Shown: positions 16,301 to 25,042, counted from the stretch's first letter. The stretch is DNA of 64,000 nucleotides from Herbaspirillum sp. SJZ107 (GCF_006715485.1 NZ_VFNH01000003.1:248001-312000), one strand, 5' to 3'. The notes: generated by a model not told the origin, from the sequence alone. A program made the numbers and translations.

Positions 16301-17386
16301 TTCCGACGGATGCGTCCATTCCAGCTTGAAGGTCGCGACCGGGGTGTCGTGGATCTTGCCCAGGTTGTGGTCGACGCGCGTGACCTCGAGCCAGTCGCCG
16401 TTCGGGTCGACCATGCGCCACGAAGCCAGGTTGTCGAGCGCGGTGCCCCACAGGACGGCCTTCTTGCCGCCGGCGTTCATCGCGATGTTGCCGCCGATGC
16501 AGGAGGCGTGCGCCGAGGTCGGGTCGACCGCGAACACGAAGCCGGCCTTCTCGGCCGCCTGCGACACGCGCTGGGTGACCACGCCGGCGCCGGTGTAGAT
16601 GGTCGCGTACTCGCGGTCCACGCCCGGCAGGCGGGTCAGCTCGACCTCGCTCATGTGGATCAGCTTTTCGGTGTTGATCACGGCCGACATCGGCGACAGC
16701 GGAATCGCGCCGCCGGTGTAGCCGGTGCCGCCGCCTCGCGGGATGATGGTCAGCCCGAGTTCGATGCAGCCCTTGACCAGGCCGGCCATCTCCTCTTCGC
16801 TGTCCGGCAGCACCACCAGGAACGGGTATTCGACGCGCCAGTCGGTGGCGTCGGTCACGTGCGAGGTGCGGTGCATGCCGTCGAAGCGGATGTTGCGCTT
16901 GTCGGTATAGCGGCCCAGCACGGCCTTGGCGCGCTTGCGCAGGTCGTACATGTCGGAAAATTCGCGGCCGAAATCGTCGACCGCCTTGCGCGCGGCGGCC
17001 AGCAGCTGCTCGACCGCGCTGCTGCGGGCGGCATCGGCATTCTCGCCGGCGTCGATCGTCAGGCGGCGCTTGTCGACCTCGGCCAGGCGGTGGTGCAGGG
17101 CCTCGATCAGCTTGGCGCGCCGCTTGGGGTTGTCCAGCATGTCGTCCTGTAGATACGGGTTGCGGCGCACCACCCAGATGTCGCCCAGCACCTCGTACAG
17201 CATGCGTGCCGAACGGCCGGTCTGGCGCGCACCGCGCAATTCGTCGAGCAGGCGCCACGAGGACTCGCCCAGCAGCCGGATCACGATCTCGCGATCGGAA
17301 AACGAGGTGTAGTTATAGGGGATTTCACGCAGGCGGGCCGGCGCGTTCTCTTCGAGCAGGGCGTGGATATTTGCGGGAGCGTTCAT
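13388..17386 (-). CDS. giant DUF3683/FAD-linked oxidase/4Fe-4S/CCG oxidoreductase
   Basis: A 1332-residue fusion related to D-lactate/glycolate dehydrogenases. Domains in order: an N-terminal DUF3683 region (to about residue 130); an FAD-binding PCMH-type domain with PRGGGTGYTGGAIPLS near residue 216; the FAD-oxidase C-terminal half with HMHAGDGNVHTNLPV; and two 4Fe-4S motifs (CLRCGKCKPVC, CTVCHKCVTPCP). Last come two CCG heterodisulfide-reductase-type modules (PGCGSERL ... CCGYPQRGAG and CGTCYDSLAG ... RCCGESGT). It probably oxidises a 2-hydroxy acid and passes electrons to the quinone pool; the substrate is unknown. An upstream in-frame ATG adds 13 residues; I preferred MNAPANIHALLEE. The HIT gene follows with a 4-base overlap. 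Confidence 0.92.
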   Translation of the reverse strand: MNAPANIHALLEENAPARLREIPYNYTSFSDREIVIRLLGESSWRLLDELRGARQTGRSARMLYEVLGDIWVVRRNPYLQDDMLDNPKRRAKLIEALHHRLAEVDKRRLTIDAGENADAARSSAVEQLLAAARKAVDDFGREFSDMYDLRKRAKAVLGRYTDKRNIRFDGMHRTSHVTDATDWRVEYPFLVVLPDSEEEMAGLVKGCIELGLTIIPRGGGTGYTGGAIPLSPMSAVINTEKLIHMSEVELTRLPGVDREYATIYTGAGVVTQRVSQAAEKAGFVFAVDPTSAHASCIGGNIAMNAGGKKAVLWGTALDNLASWRMVDPNGDWLEVTRVDHNLGKIHDTPVATFKLEWTHPSEKGAPKGEPFRTETLSIEGRRFRKEGLGKDVTDKFLAGLPGVQKEGTDGLITSGRWILHKMPKFTRTVALEFFGQARDAIPSIVEIKDYLDSLPKSGKPEFESLRLAGLEHLDERYLRAVGYATKSKRGTLPKMALFGDIVGDDENAVALAASEVVRLANTRVGEGFVAVSPEARKKFWLDRSRTAAIARHTNAFKINEDVVIPLNRMGEYTDGIERINVELSIKNKLQLVEELHAWFTSGQLEVTKADDATGEGVSKEEILGDRPQQADELLGQVAARWGWLLANLDQPLTEVRTKLADFGLSTLYDTVEQRVSHQPGATLFDVVQDHTVRVSWKNDIRAPLRQIFNGAAYKPILDEATAIHKRVLRSRVFVALHMHAGDGNVHTNLPVNSDDYAMLQDAHKAVERIMKLARSLDGVISGEHGIGITKLEFLTDDEIREFREYKQRVDPEGRFNKGKLLNTTAVAADLTNAYTPSFGLMGHESLIMQQSDIGEIANSIKDCLRCGKCKPVCTTHVPQSNLLYSPRDKILATSALIEAFLYEEQTRRGVSIRHWEEFEDVSDHCTVCHKCVTPCPVNIDFGDVSMNMRNLLRKMDKRSFKPANRAAMFFLNATDPTTINATRKAMVDFGFKAQRLGNTLLKGLAKETTKAPPPTTGKLPVREQVIHFVNKKMPGNLPKKTARALLDIEDDKVIPIIRNPKVTTADTEAVFYFPGCGSERLFSQVGLATQAMLWEVGVQTVMPPGYLCCGYPQRGAGQFDKADKMVTDNRVLFHRMANTLNYLDIKTVVVSCGTCYDSLAGYEFEKIFPGCRIVDIHEYLLEKGVKLEGVSGTRYMYHDPCHTPMKLQDPMKTVNALVQTVDNVKIEKNDRCCGESGTFAVSRPDISTQVRFRKEQEMEKGADKLRADGFDGQVKILTSCPSCLQGLSRYNEDAGTTADYIVVEMAKHLLGENWLPEYVAKANNGGIERVLV

Positions 17387-17597
17387 GGGAAAGTCGACTG
17401 GCGTACTGACGCGTAGGACATCCATTCTAGCTTAATGCGGTGCACCACGCTGGACCACGAGCGATTTGGCAAGGGCTTTCGGAGCAGAAACAACGGAAAA
17501 CCGCGGTTCGCTGCAAATTTCTTTTTGGTAAATCCGGCTTTTTGCACCGAAAAATCGGCTGCATGATGGTGAAGGCATCTTCCCTTCGCTTGCCGCC

Positions 17598-18101
17598 TTA
17601 CCCGAACACGCGGCTGCTCATGTCGCCGAGCCACTTCCACCAACCGTCGGGCACATACAGCAGCGTGGCGGTCATGAAGATGTAGCGTCCGAACTTGCCG
17701 ATTGCCATATACACCACGCTCGGCCAGAACGGCAGGTGCAGCCATCCCGCCAGCGTGCACAGCGGATCGCCGATGCCCGGCACCCAGGACAGCAGCATGG
17801 TCTTGGCGCCATACCTGGCCAGCCAGTGGAACCAGCGCGACTTGCGCTCCTTGGCAAACGCCACCTTGGCGCGGTAGCCGATCCAGTAGTCGACGATGCC
17901 GCCCAGCGTGTTGCCGAGGGTGGCGACCAGGATCGCCGGCCAGAACATCGCCGGATTGGCCTTGACCACCGCGAACACGGCCGGCTCGGAACCGAGCGGC
18001 AGCAGGGTCGCCGACACGAAGCTGATCAGGAAGACCGACGTGAGGCCGACACTTGGCGCGGCAAGGATTTTCAGCAGCCAGAGGACGGCGGATTCGATCA
18101 T
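17598..18101 (-). CDS. YqaA family membrane protein (DedA/SNARE-associated type)
   Basis: A 167-residue integral membrane protein. Four to five hydrophobic stretches are visible, with the YqaA/DedA features LPLGSEPAVFAVVKANP, GNTLGGIVDYWIGY and LLSWVPGIGDPLC. The Pro-Gly-Asp/Gly residues between helices are typical of VTT-domain proteins linked to lipid handling. It is divergent from ilvA and separated from the giant oxidoreductase by about 210 bp without a gene. Function is not established. Confidence 0.88.
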   Translation of the reverse strand: MIESAVLWLLKILAAPSVGLTSVFLISFVSATLLPLGSEPAVFAVVKANPAMFWPAILVATLGNTLGGIVDYWIGYRAKVAFAKERKSRWFHWLARYGAKTMLLSWVPGIGDPLCTLAGWLHLPFWPSVVYMAIGKFGRYIFMTATLLYVPDGWWKWLGDMSSRVFG

Positions 18102-18287
18102 CGATAGTCGTTAGTTTGAGGAAATGGGCGGGTCCGGACGCGTCCATTATAATGAGACGCACCTTATCGTAACGACACGGTTGAGCGCGCCCTATCCCTG
18201 CGCCGCCCGCCGTACTGCACAAGCCTCGGTTACCCGCCAAGCAGGACAGTCCCAGTCGCCCGGAACCCAGTAACGAAACCATCCGCC

Positions 18288-19820
18288 ATGACCACCGACT
18301 ACCTCAAGAAAATCCTGACCGCGCGCGTCTACGACGTGGCCGAAGAATCCCCGCTCGAACTGGCACCGACGCTGTCGCAGCGCATCGGCAACCGCATCTA
18401 TTTCAAGCGCGAGGACATGCAGAGCGTGTTTTCGTTCAAGCTGCGTGGCGCTTACAACAAGATGGCGCACCTGTCGTCCGAGCAGCTCAAGCGCGGTGTG
18501 ATCTGCGCCTCGGCCGGCAACCATGCGCAGGGCGTCGCGCTGTCGGCCAGCCGCCTCGGCTGCCGTGCGCTGATCGTGATGCCGACCACCACGCCGCCGG
18601 TGAAGATCAATGCGGTCAAGGCGCGCGGCGGCGCCAACGTCGAGATCGTGCTGCACGGCGATTCCTATACCGATGCCTACAACCACGCGCTGAGCCTGGA
18701 ACGCGAGCAGAAGCTGACCTTCGTACACCCGTTCGACGATCCCGACGTGATCGCCGGCCAGGGCACGATCGGCATGGAGATCCTGCGCCAGCACGCCGGT
18801 CCGATCCACGCGATCTTCGTCGCGATCGGCGGCGGCGGGCTGGTGGCCGGCGTCGGCGCCTATGTGAAAGCGGTGCGGCCGGACATCAAGATCATCGGCG
18901 TGCAGACCATCGATTCGGATGCGATGGCCAGGAGCCTGAAGGCCGGCGAGCGCATTACCCTGCCCGACGTCGGCCTGTTCTCGGACGGCACCGCGGTGCG
19001 CCTGGTGGGCGAGGAAACCTTCCGCATCGCCAAGGAGGTCGTGGACGAGGTGATCATCGTCGACACCGATGCCGTCTGCGCCGCGATCCAGGACGTGTTC
19101 CAGGACACGCGCAGCATCCTGGAACCGGCCGGCGCACTGGCCGTCGCCGGCGCCAAGGCCTATGTGGAACGCGCGCAGATGTCGCGCCAGCCGGTGAAGA
19201 ACGAGACGCTGGTGGCGGTGGCCTGCGGCGCCAACATGAATTTCGACCGCCTGCGCTTCGTGGCCGAGCGCGCCGAGGTGGGCGAAGCGCGCGAAGCCGT
19301 GTTCGCGGTGACGATTCCCGAACAGCGCGGCAGCTTCAAGCGCTTCTGCAGCCTGGTCGGCCCGCGCAACGTGACGGAGTTCATCTATCGCATCAGCGAC
19401 GAGCGCGTGGCCCATGTGTTCGTCGGGGTGCAGGTGGGCAACCGCAGCGAGTCAAGCATGGTCGGGCGTACCTTCGAGGAACATGGTTTCCGTAGCCTTG
19501 ACCTGACGCAGGATGAACTGGCCAAGCAGCACGTACGCCACCTGGTCGGCGGCAAGAGTCCGCTGGCGCATGACGAGTTGCTGTACCGCTTCGAGTTTCC
19601 GGAACGCCCCGGCGCGCTGTTGCGTTTCCTGGACAGTCTGGCGCCGAACTGGAACATCTCTCTGTTCCACTATCGCAACCAGGGTGGTGACGTGGGACGC
19701 ATCCTGGTCGGGTTGCAGGTGCCGGCGGGCGAGATGGATGAGTTCCGGCAATTCCTGGCGACGATGGGCTACCGCCATTGGGACGAGAGCACGAATCCGG
19801 TCTACAAGCTGTTCCTGTAA
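18288..19820 (+). CDS. ilvA: threonine ammonia-lyase, biosynthetic
   Basis: PLP enzyme converting threonine to 2-oxobutanoate, the first step to isoleucine. The 510-residue product has the catalytic domain with PLP lysine in SFKLRGAYNKM, a CASAGNHAQGVALSA block and the phosphate-binding GGGGLVAGVGAY. It ends with two C-terminal ACT-like regulatory domains (about 330-420 and 425-510; FPERPGALLRFLDSL), so isoleucine feedback control is expected. The divergent YqaA gene shares its upstream region, where a TATAAT at 18148 is a possible -10. The gene is intact. Confidence 0.97.
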   Translation: MTTDYLKKILTARVYDVAEESPLELAPTLSQRIGNRIYFKREDMQSVFSFKLRGAYNKMAHLSSEQLKRGVICASAGNHAQGVALSASRLGCRALIVMPTTTPPVKINAVKARGGANVEIVLHGDSYTDAYNHALSLEREQKLTFVHPFDDPDVIAGQGTIGMEILRQHAGPIHAIFVAIGGGGLVAGVGAYVKAVRPDIKIIGVQTIDSDAMARSLKAGERITLPDVGLFSDGTAVRLVGEETFRIAKEVVDEVIIVDTDAVCAAIQDVFQDTRSILEPAGALAVAGAKAYVERAQMSRQPVKNETLVAVACGANMNFDRLRFVAERAEVGEAREAVFAVTIPEQRGSFKRFCSLVGPRNVTEFIYRISDERVAHVFVGVQVGNRSESSMVGRTFEEHGFRSLDLTQDELAKQHVRHLVGGKSPLAHDELLYRFEFPERPGALLRFLDSLAPNWNISLFHYRNQGGDVGRILVGLQVPAGEMDEFRQFLATMGYRHWDESTNPVYKLFL

Positions 19821-19917
19821 TGCATGCGCCCGCATGGCGGCGGAAAGGTGTACGATACGCCGCTTTGCCGCCGCCGGGCCGGCATCCGGAGCGTTCCCGG
19901 CACATCGAGACAGGACC

Positions 19918-20748
19918 ATGACCAATACACCCGATCAATCGCCGCTCGGCAAAACCTCGGCCTACCAGACCCAGTACGCACCCGAGCTGCTGTTTCCCAT
20001 TCCGCGCCAGCAAAAACGCGACGAGCTCGGCCTGAGCGGCACGCTGCCCTTCTTCGGCGTCGACATCTGGAATGCCTATGAGCTGTCGTGGCTGAACATG
20101 CGCGGCAAGCCGCAGGTCGCGATCGCAACGATCAGCGCGCCGGCCGATTCGCCGAATATCGTCGAGTCGAAATCGTTCAAGCTGTACCTGAATTCCTTCA
20201 ACCAGACCCGCCTGGCCAATCACGAGGCCCTGCTGGCCCTGCTGCGCGAAGACTTGTCGAATGCCTTCGGCGCGCCGGTGCACGTGGCGCTGACCCCGGC
20301 CGAGGATTTCGGCAAGCTCAAGATGGGCGAGCTGGACGGTCTGTTGCTGGACCGCCTGGATATCGAGGTCGACAATTACAGCCCGGCACCGGAATTGCTA
20401 AAAGCTAATTTCGAAGAAGCCACGGTGGAAGAAACCCTGGTGTCGCATCTGCTGAAATCGAATTGCCTGGTCACCGGCCAGCCCGACTGGGGCAGCGTGC
20501 AAATCCATTATGTCGGTCCGCAAATCGACCAGGAAAGCCTGCTGCGCTACCTGATCGGCTTCCGCGAGCACAACGAATTCCACGAGCAATGCGTGGAGCG
20601 CATTTTTATCGATATCTTGCGCCAGTGTAAGCCGAGCAAATTGTCGGTGTATGCCCGCTACACCCGGCGCGGCGGCCTCGACATCAACCCGTGGCGCGCC
20701 AACTTCAGCACCGGCAAACCATCGAATTTGCGCACCGCGCGTCAATAA
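19918..20748 (+). CDS. queF: NADPH-dependent 7-cyano-7-deazaguanine reductase QueF (type II)
   Basis: Reduces preQ0 to preQ1 in queuosine synthesis. The 276-residue length shows the two-domain (unimodular tandem T-fold) class. The QueF motif ESKSFKLYLNSFNQT binds NADPH, and the catalytic Cys is in LKSNCLVTGQPDWGSV. Downstream residues CVERIFIDI and YARYTRRGGLDINPWR are also family-specific. The ATG follows CAGGACC; the longer upstream frame is antisense-like ilvA sequence. It stands about 100 bp after ilvA and may be co-transcribed. Confidence 0.97.
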   Translation: MTNTPDQSPLGKTSAYQTQYAPELLFPIPRQQKRDELGLSGTLPFFGVDIWNAYELSWLNMRGKPQVAIATISAPADSPNIVESKSFKLYLNSFNQTRLANHEALLALLREDLSNAFGAPVHVALTPAEDFGKLKMGELDGLLLDRLDIEVDNYSPAPELLKANFEEATVEETLVSHLLKSNCLVTGQPDWGSVQIHYVGPQIDQESLLRYLIGFREHNEFHEQCVERIFIDILRQCKPSKLSVYARYTRRGGLDINPWRANFSTGKPSNLRTARQ

Positions 20749-21116
20749 TTCGCCACACCACCTGTTACGCCGGACAATCGACACTATATATTGTCCGTTT
20801 CCGGCGACACGAAGCGGCAGATTGCATGGCTGCTTCGGCAATCCGGTGCGGCATCTCTATATTTCATAACGGAATTTATTCCGCTAGAAAAATTGGCGAA
20901 ACCGTCCCGGTGTAAGCATTTTGTGCGCGAAATCCTCAGTTTCGTTTAGGAAATTGCGTACGGCCTTTTGTTGGCTACGATGCCCGCTGATTACCGTATA
21001 CGGCGTGGTTGAAACACCCGATCAACCCAGTGCGAAATCGAATTACACGGCCATAAAACAGGCCTATAATTCCCGCTCGCAAGCACTTGTGGTGCACCGC
21101 AATATCGAAGCGTGTT
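20749..21116. other. intergenic region queF-ptsN with inverted repeat
   Basis: No gene was seen in these 368 bp. An 8-bp perfect inverted repeat CGGACAAT ... ATTGTCCG (20771-20797, 11-base spacer) is followed by GTTTCC. It may be a weak queF terminator or an operator. The right-hand third carries the ptsN promoter. Confidence 0.5.
21042..21070 (+). promoter_or_regulatory. candidate sigma-70 promoter of ptsN-hprK-rapZ
   Basis: ATTACA (-35 like, 4 of 6), 17-base spacer, then a perfect TATAAT. The predicted start near 21077 gives a leader of about 40 nt before the ptsN ATG. Confidence 0.55.
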
Positions 21117-21599
21117 ATGACTAACTTAAGCAAAATCCTCTCGCTCGAAAACGTCCAGCTCGACCTGGAAGTCTCCAGCAAGAAACGCGCCTTTGAACAG
21201 GCTGGCCTGATTTTCGAAAACAACTGCGGCATCGCCCGCTCGACCGTCTCGGAGAACCTGTTCGCGCGCGAGCGCCTCGGCTCCACAGGTCTGGGCCATG
21301 GCGTGGCTGTCCCGCACGGGCGCATCAAGGGCAGCAAGAGCCTGAAGGCACCGCTGGCCGCCTTCGTGCGCCTGGTCGAACCGATCCCGTTCGAATCGCC
21401 GGACGGGCAACCGGTCAAGCTCTTGTTCTTCCTCCTGATTCCCGACCACGTGACCCAGCAGCACCTGGAAATCCTGTCGGAGATCGCCGAGCTGTTCTCC
21501 GACGAGGCGATCCGCACGGCGCTGGCCACCGATATGGACCCGCGGTCGGTGCATGAACGCATCATCAACTGGCAGCCGAGCCTGCAAGCGCTGGGCTGA
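21117..21599 (+). CDS. ptsN: PTS IIA-like nitrogen regulatory protein PtsN
   Basis: EIIA-Ntr of the nitrogen PTS, a phosphorelay acceptor that tunes potassium, nitrogen and envelope functions. The 160-residue product has the phosphorylated His in GHGVAVPHGRI and the usual REGLGSTG-like segment ARERLGSTGLG. The start MTNLSKILSLENVQLDL matches the family; ten extra upstream codons do not. hprK follows after 3 bases. In many Betaproteobacteria ptsN sits directly behind hpf; here it is about 7 kb away and on the opposite strand. Confidence 0.95.
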   Translation: MTNLSKILSLENVQLDLEVSSKKRAFEQAGLIFENNCGIARSTVSENLFARERLGSTGLGHGVAVPHGRIKGSKSLKAPLAAFVRLVEPIPFESPDGQPVKLLFFLLIPDHVTQQHLEILSEIAELFSDEAIRTALATDMDPRSVHERIINWQPSLQALG

Positions 21600-21602
21600 T
21601 AC

Positions 21603-22544
21603 GTGCCTATGTTGCAGACACCGCTGACCATCCAAAGGCTGTACGACGATAACCGCGACACGCTGCAACTCGGCTGGTTCGCCGGTTTCCCGGGCGGCGA
21701 ACGCCTGATCTCGGGCGACGCCGTCTCGGCCGCCGACCAGGTCGGCCACCTGAACCTGATCCACCCGGGCCGCATCCAGGTGTTCGGCCACCAGGAGCTG
21801 AACTATTACCAGCGCCTGAAATCCGGTTCGCGCAGCCACGTGATCGGCGAGCTGATCGCGGGCGGCCCGCCGGCCCTGATCATCGCGCAGGGCCTGGACA
21901 CGCCGCCCGACATCCTCGCCATCTGCGACGAGCAGAACATTCCGCTGTTCTCGACGCCGCTGCCGGCGGCGCAGGTGATCGACTTCCTGCGCGTCTATCT
22001 GTCCAAGAAACTGGCGCAACGCGTGATCATGCATGGCGTGTTCATGGACGTGCTCGGCGTGGGCGTGCTGATCACCGGCGATTCCGGCCTCGGCAAGAGC
22101 GAGCTGGGCCTGGAACTGATCTCGCGCTCGCACGGCCTGGTGGCCGACGATGCGGTGGAATTTTCGCGCATCGCGCCCAACATGATCGAGGGCCGCTGTC
22201 CGCCGCTGCTGCAGAACCTGCTCGAAGTGCGCGGTCTTGGCTTGCTCGACATCAAGGCGATCTTCGGCGAGACCGCAGTGCGCCGCAAGATGCGGCTGAA
22301 GCTGATCGTGCACCTGGTCAAGCGCGGCGCGCTCGACGAGGAAGTGGAACGCCTGCCGTTTCACTTCCCGACCGAAGACGTGCTGGGCCTGCCGATCCGC
22401 AAGGTCGTGATCCCGGTGGCGGCCGGCCGCAACATCGCGGTGCTGCTCGAGGCTGCGGTGCGCAATACCATTCTGCAACTGCGCGGCATCGATACGCTGC
22501 AGGAGTTCATGGAGCGGCAGCGACAGGCGATGAGTAGCGATTAA
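21603..22544 (+). CDS. hprK: HPr kinase/phosphorylase
   Basis: Bifunctional Ser-HPr kinase/phosphorylase. It has an N-terminal DRTGG-like domain and a C-terminal kinase with Walker A GDSGLGKSELGLEL, the acid pair in LVADDAVEF and the signature EVRGLGLLDIKAIFG. The 313-residue length is standard. It starts with GTG three bases after ptsN; an ATG two codons later is an alternative. In Proteobacteria lacking a full sugar PTS this gene is kept with ptsN and rapZ for regulatory use. Confidence 0.95.
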   Translation: MPMLQTPLTIQRLYDDNRDTLQLGWFAGFPGGERLISGDAVSAADQVGHLNLIHPGRIQVFGHQELNYYQRLKSGSRSHVIGELIAGGPPALIIAQGLDTPPDILAICDEQNIPLFSTPLPAAQVIDFLRVYLSKKLAQRVIMHGVFMDVLGVGVLITGDSGLGKSELGLELISRSHGLVADDAVEFSRIAPNMIEGRCPPLLQNLLEVRGLGLLDIKAIFGETAVRRKMRLKLIVHLVKRGALDEEVERLPFHFPTEDVLGLPIRKVVIPVAAGRNIAVLLEAAVRNTILQLRGIDTLQEFMERQRQAMSSD

Positions 22545-22571
22545 GCGCCGTAACTGCGGTATCATTGCCGC

Positions 22572-23447
22572 ATGCGCATCGTCCTCCTCACCGGTATCTC
22601 GGGCTCCGGCAAATCCGTGGCCCTGAACGTCCTCGAAGACGCAGGTTATTATTGCGTCGACAATCTCCCTCCTGCCCTGTTGCCGGCGCTGGTCAAGACC
22701 ATCGACGGCGACAAGAACAAGTGTGTCGCCGTCGCGGTCGATGCGCGCAGCGCCGAATCGCTGGCGGAACTGCCGTCGACGGTCCAGTCGCTGCGCAGCG
22801 AAGACCATGAAGTGCGCGTGATCTTCCTGACCGCCAGCACCCATTCGCTGGTGGCGCGCTTCTCGGAAACGCGGCGCAGCCATCCGCTGTCGCACGAGCT
22901 GCGTCCGGGCGAGAACCCGTCGTCGCGCCGCACCCTGATCGAATGCATCCTGGAAGAGCGCGAGCGCCTGCTGCCGATCGAAAAGCTGGGCCACGTGATC
23001 GACACCTCGGAACTGTCGGCCAACAAGCTGCGTGCCTGGGTCAAGGAACTCACCGAGATCGAATACGCGCCGCTGACGCTGTACTTCGAATCCTTCGCCT
23101 TCAAGCACGGCGTGCCGCTGGACGCCGACTTCGTGTTCGACGTGCGCGCCGTGCCGAACCCGTATTACGACCTGACGCTGCGCCCGCTGACCGGCAAGGA
23201 CGCGCCCGTGATCGCCTTCCTCGACGCCCAGCCGCAGGCGGTCGAACTGCTGTCCGACATCCGCGCCTTCGTCGCCAAGTGGCTGCCTTCGTTCAAGAAG
23301 GACAACCGCAGCTACCTGACGGTGGCGGTCGGCTGCACCGGTGGCCAGCACCGTTCGGTGTACATGGCCGAGCGCCTCGGGGCTTACTTCGGCGATACCG
23401 AGCGGGTGGTGGTGCGGCACCGGGAGAAGCACCACGGCTTGCATTGA
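22572..23447 (+). CDS. rapZ: RNase adapter protein RapZ
   Basis: GTP/ATP-binding protein (formerly YvcJ/YhbJ). In enterobacteria it directs RNase E to GlmZ; the partner here is unknown. The 291-residue product has Walker A at its very start (LLTGISGSGKSVALNVLEDA), the YYCVDNLPPALL block and the C-terminal signature VGCTGGQHRSVYMAERL. It follows hprK by 27 bp and closes the ptsN-hprK-rapZ operon. A palindromic repeat lies just downstream. Confidence 0.96.
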   Translation: MRIVLLTGISGSGKSVALNVLEDAGYYCVDNLPPALLPALVKTIDGDKNKCVAVAVDARSAESLAELPSTVQSLRSEDHEVRVIFLTASTHSLVARFSETRRSHPLSHELRPGENPSSRRTLIECILEERERLLPIEKLGHVIDTSELSANKLRAWVKELTEIEYAPLTLYFESFAFKHGVPLDADFVFDVRAVPNPYYDLTLRPLTGKDAPVIAFLDAQPQAVELLSDIRAFVAKWLPSFKKDNRSYLTVAVGCTGGQHRSVYMAERLGAYFGDTERVVVRHREKHHGLH

Positions 23448-23461
23448 TCCGCAGCGAGTAA

Positions 23462-23574
23462 CGTCGTCCCCGCGCAGGAAGTCAACGTCGTCCCCGCGCA
23501 GGCGGGGACCCAAGTTCTGCGTGAATTGACGAAACGCGAACAAACTTGGATCCCCGCCTGCGCGGGGATGACGT
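23462..23574. repeat. intergenic palindromic repeat, copy 3 (with extra half-unit)
   Basis: Complete unit 23486-23574: CGTCGTCCCCGCGCAGGCGG then GGACCCAAGTT, and on the right ACTTGGATCCCCGCCTGCGC then GGGGATGACG. An additional copy of the left arm tip (CGTCGTCCCCGCGCAGGAAG, 23462 onward) precedes it, so this is one and a half units. It separates the convergent rapZ and gntP genes. Confidence 0.88.
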
Positions 23575-23612
23575 GCTAATGCAGCGGACTATCGTGACGG
23601 CAGCGGACTCGC

Positions 23613-25016
23613 CTACACCCACCCGGTCAAATAAAACACCCCGATCACGAAGAACACCGCCAGCGTCTTGATGATCGTCACCGCAAAAATCTCGCGGTAC
23701 GACTCGCGGTGCGTCAGCCCGGTCACCGCCAGCAGCGTGATCACCGCCCCGTTGTGCGGCAGCGTGTCCATGCCGCCGCTGGCCATCGACACCACCCGGT
23801 GCAGCACTTCCATCGGGATCTGCGCAGCCTCGGCGCCGCGGATGAACAGGTCGGACATGGCGGCCAGCGCGATGCTCATGCCGCCCGAGGCCGAACCGGT
23901 GATGCCGGCCAGCGAGCTGACCGACACCGCCGCATTCACCAGCGGATTCGGGATCCCTTTCAAGGCATCGCTGACGACGATGAAGCCGGGCAGCGCGGCG
24001 ATCACGCCGCCGAAGCCATACTCCGACGCCGTGTTCATCGCCGCCAGCAGCGCGCCGCCGACGGCGGTCTTCGAGCCATCCGCGAACGTCTTGCTGATGC
24101 GGCGGAACGCGCTCAAGACCACCAGCAGGATCCCCAGCAGCAGCGCCGCTTCGACCGCCCAGATCGCGACCACGGTCTTCACGGTCGCCGTCACCGGCGC
24201 ATGCACGCCCGGCAGCACCGACGCCGGCACCGTATAGGCGTCGCTGCCGTACCAGACCGGGATCATGCGCGTGAACACGAAGTTGGCCACGCCGACCAGG
24301 ATCAGCGGCAGGATGGCGATGGCCGGATGCGGCAGGGCCTCGGTGTCCATGGTCTGCGGCTCGTTGGCCAGCGACGTTCCATACCCTTCCCCGCTGGCCA
24401 TCGCGGCGCGGCGGCGCCATTCCAGGTAGGCCAGGCCGACCACGATGATGAACAGCGAACCGATCGTGCCCAGCACCGGCGCGGCCCAGCCGGTGGTCTT
24501 GAAGAAGGTGGTCGGGATGATGTTCTGGATCTGCGGGGTGCCCGGCAGCGAATCCATCGTGAACGAGAATGCGCCCAGCGCGAGCGCGCCCGGCATCAGG
24601 CGCTTGGGGATGTTGCTCTGCCGGTAAAGCTCGGCCGCGAACGGGTACACGGCGAACACCACCACGAACAGCGACACCCCGCCGTAGGTCAGCAGCGCGC
24701 ACACGGCGACGATCACGGCATTCGCGCGCGAACGGCCGATGTAGCGGATCGCTGCCTGCACGATCGATTTCGAAAAGCCCGACATCTCGATCACCTTGCC
24801 GAACACGGCGCCGAGCATGAAGACCGGGAAGTACAGCTTCAGGAAGCCGACCATTTTCTCCATGAAGATGCCGGAGAATACCGGCGCCACGGCCGAGGGC
24901 TCGGTGAGCAGCACCGCGCCGAGCGCGGCGACCGGTGCGAACAAAATGACGCTGTAGCCGCGGTAGGCGGCAAGCATCAGGAACGCCAGGGCGGCGAGGA
25001 CGATCAAGAACGACAT
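23613..25016 (-). CDS. GntP family permease
   Basis: Proton-coupled organic acid importer of the gluconate permease (GntP) family in the inner membrane. The 467-residue product has about 12 hydrophobic segments starting MSFLIVLAALAFLMLAAYRG. Family blocks are LPGTPQIQNIIPTTFF, NTASEYGFGGVIAALPGF and GSASGGMSIALAAM. GntP members carry gluconate, 3-hydroxybutyrate and related hydroxy acids. Its operon with a 3-hydroxyacyl-CoA dehydrogenase and an acyl-CoA hydrolase makes a short hydroxy acid more likely than gluconate, but that is inference. It is the last gene of that operon. Confidence 0.93.
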   Translation of the reverse strand: MSFLIVLAALAFLMLAAYRGYSVILFAPVAALGAVLLTEPSAVAPVFSGIFMEKMVGFLKLYFPVFMLGAVFGKVIEMSGFSKSIVQAAIRYIGRSRANAVIVAVCALLTYGGVSLFVVVFAVYPFAAELYRQSNIPKRLMPGALALGAFSFTMDSLPGTPQIQNIIPTTFFKTTGWAAPVLGTIGSLFIIVVGLAYLEWRRRAAMASGEGYGTSLANEPQTMDTEALPHPAIAILPLILVGVANFVFTRMIPVWYGSDAYTVPASVLPGVHAPVTATVKTVVAIWAVEAALLLGILLVVLSAFRRISKTFADGSKTAVGGALLAAMNTASEYGFGGVIAALPGFIVVSDALKGIPNPLVNAAVSVSSLAGITGSASGGMSIALAAMSDLFIRGAEAAQIPMEVLHRVVSMASGGMDTLPHNGAVITLLAVTGLTHRESYREIFAVTIIKTLAVFFVIGVFYLTGWV

Positions 25017-25042
25017 GGGGTCTCCTTCTACTTTTCTATGAA

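Noticed and set aside
13463..17152. 1229-codon plus-strand open frame opposite the giant oxidoreductase
   Set aside because: Shadow created by the codon bias of the minus-strand gene; low-complexity His/Arg/Val/Asp translation with no domain.
20771..20797. Strong intrinsic terminator of queF
   Set aside because: The 8-bp stem is AT-containing with an 11-base loop and only three T after it; too weak to call a terminator with confidence.
21126..23543. 805-codon minus-strand frame opposite ptsN-hprK-rapZ
   Set aside because: Three conserved plus-strand genes with intact motifs explain the region; the reverse translation is His/Gln/Arg-rich noise.
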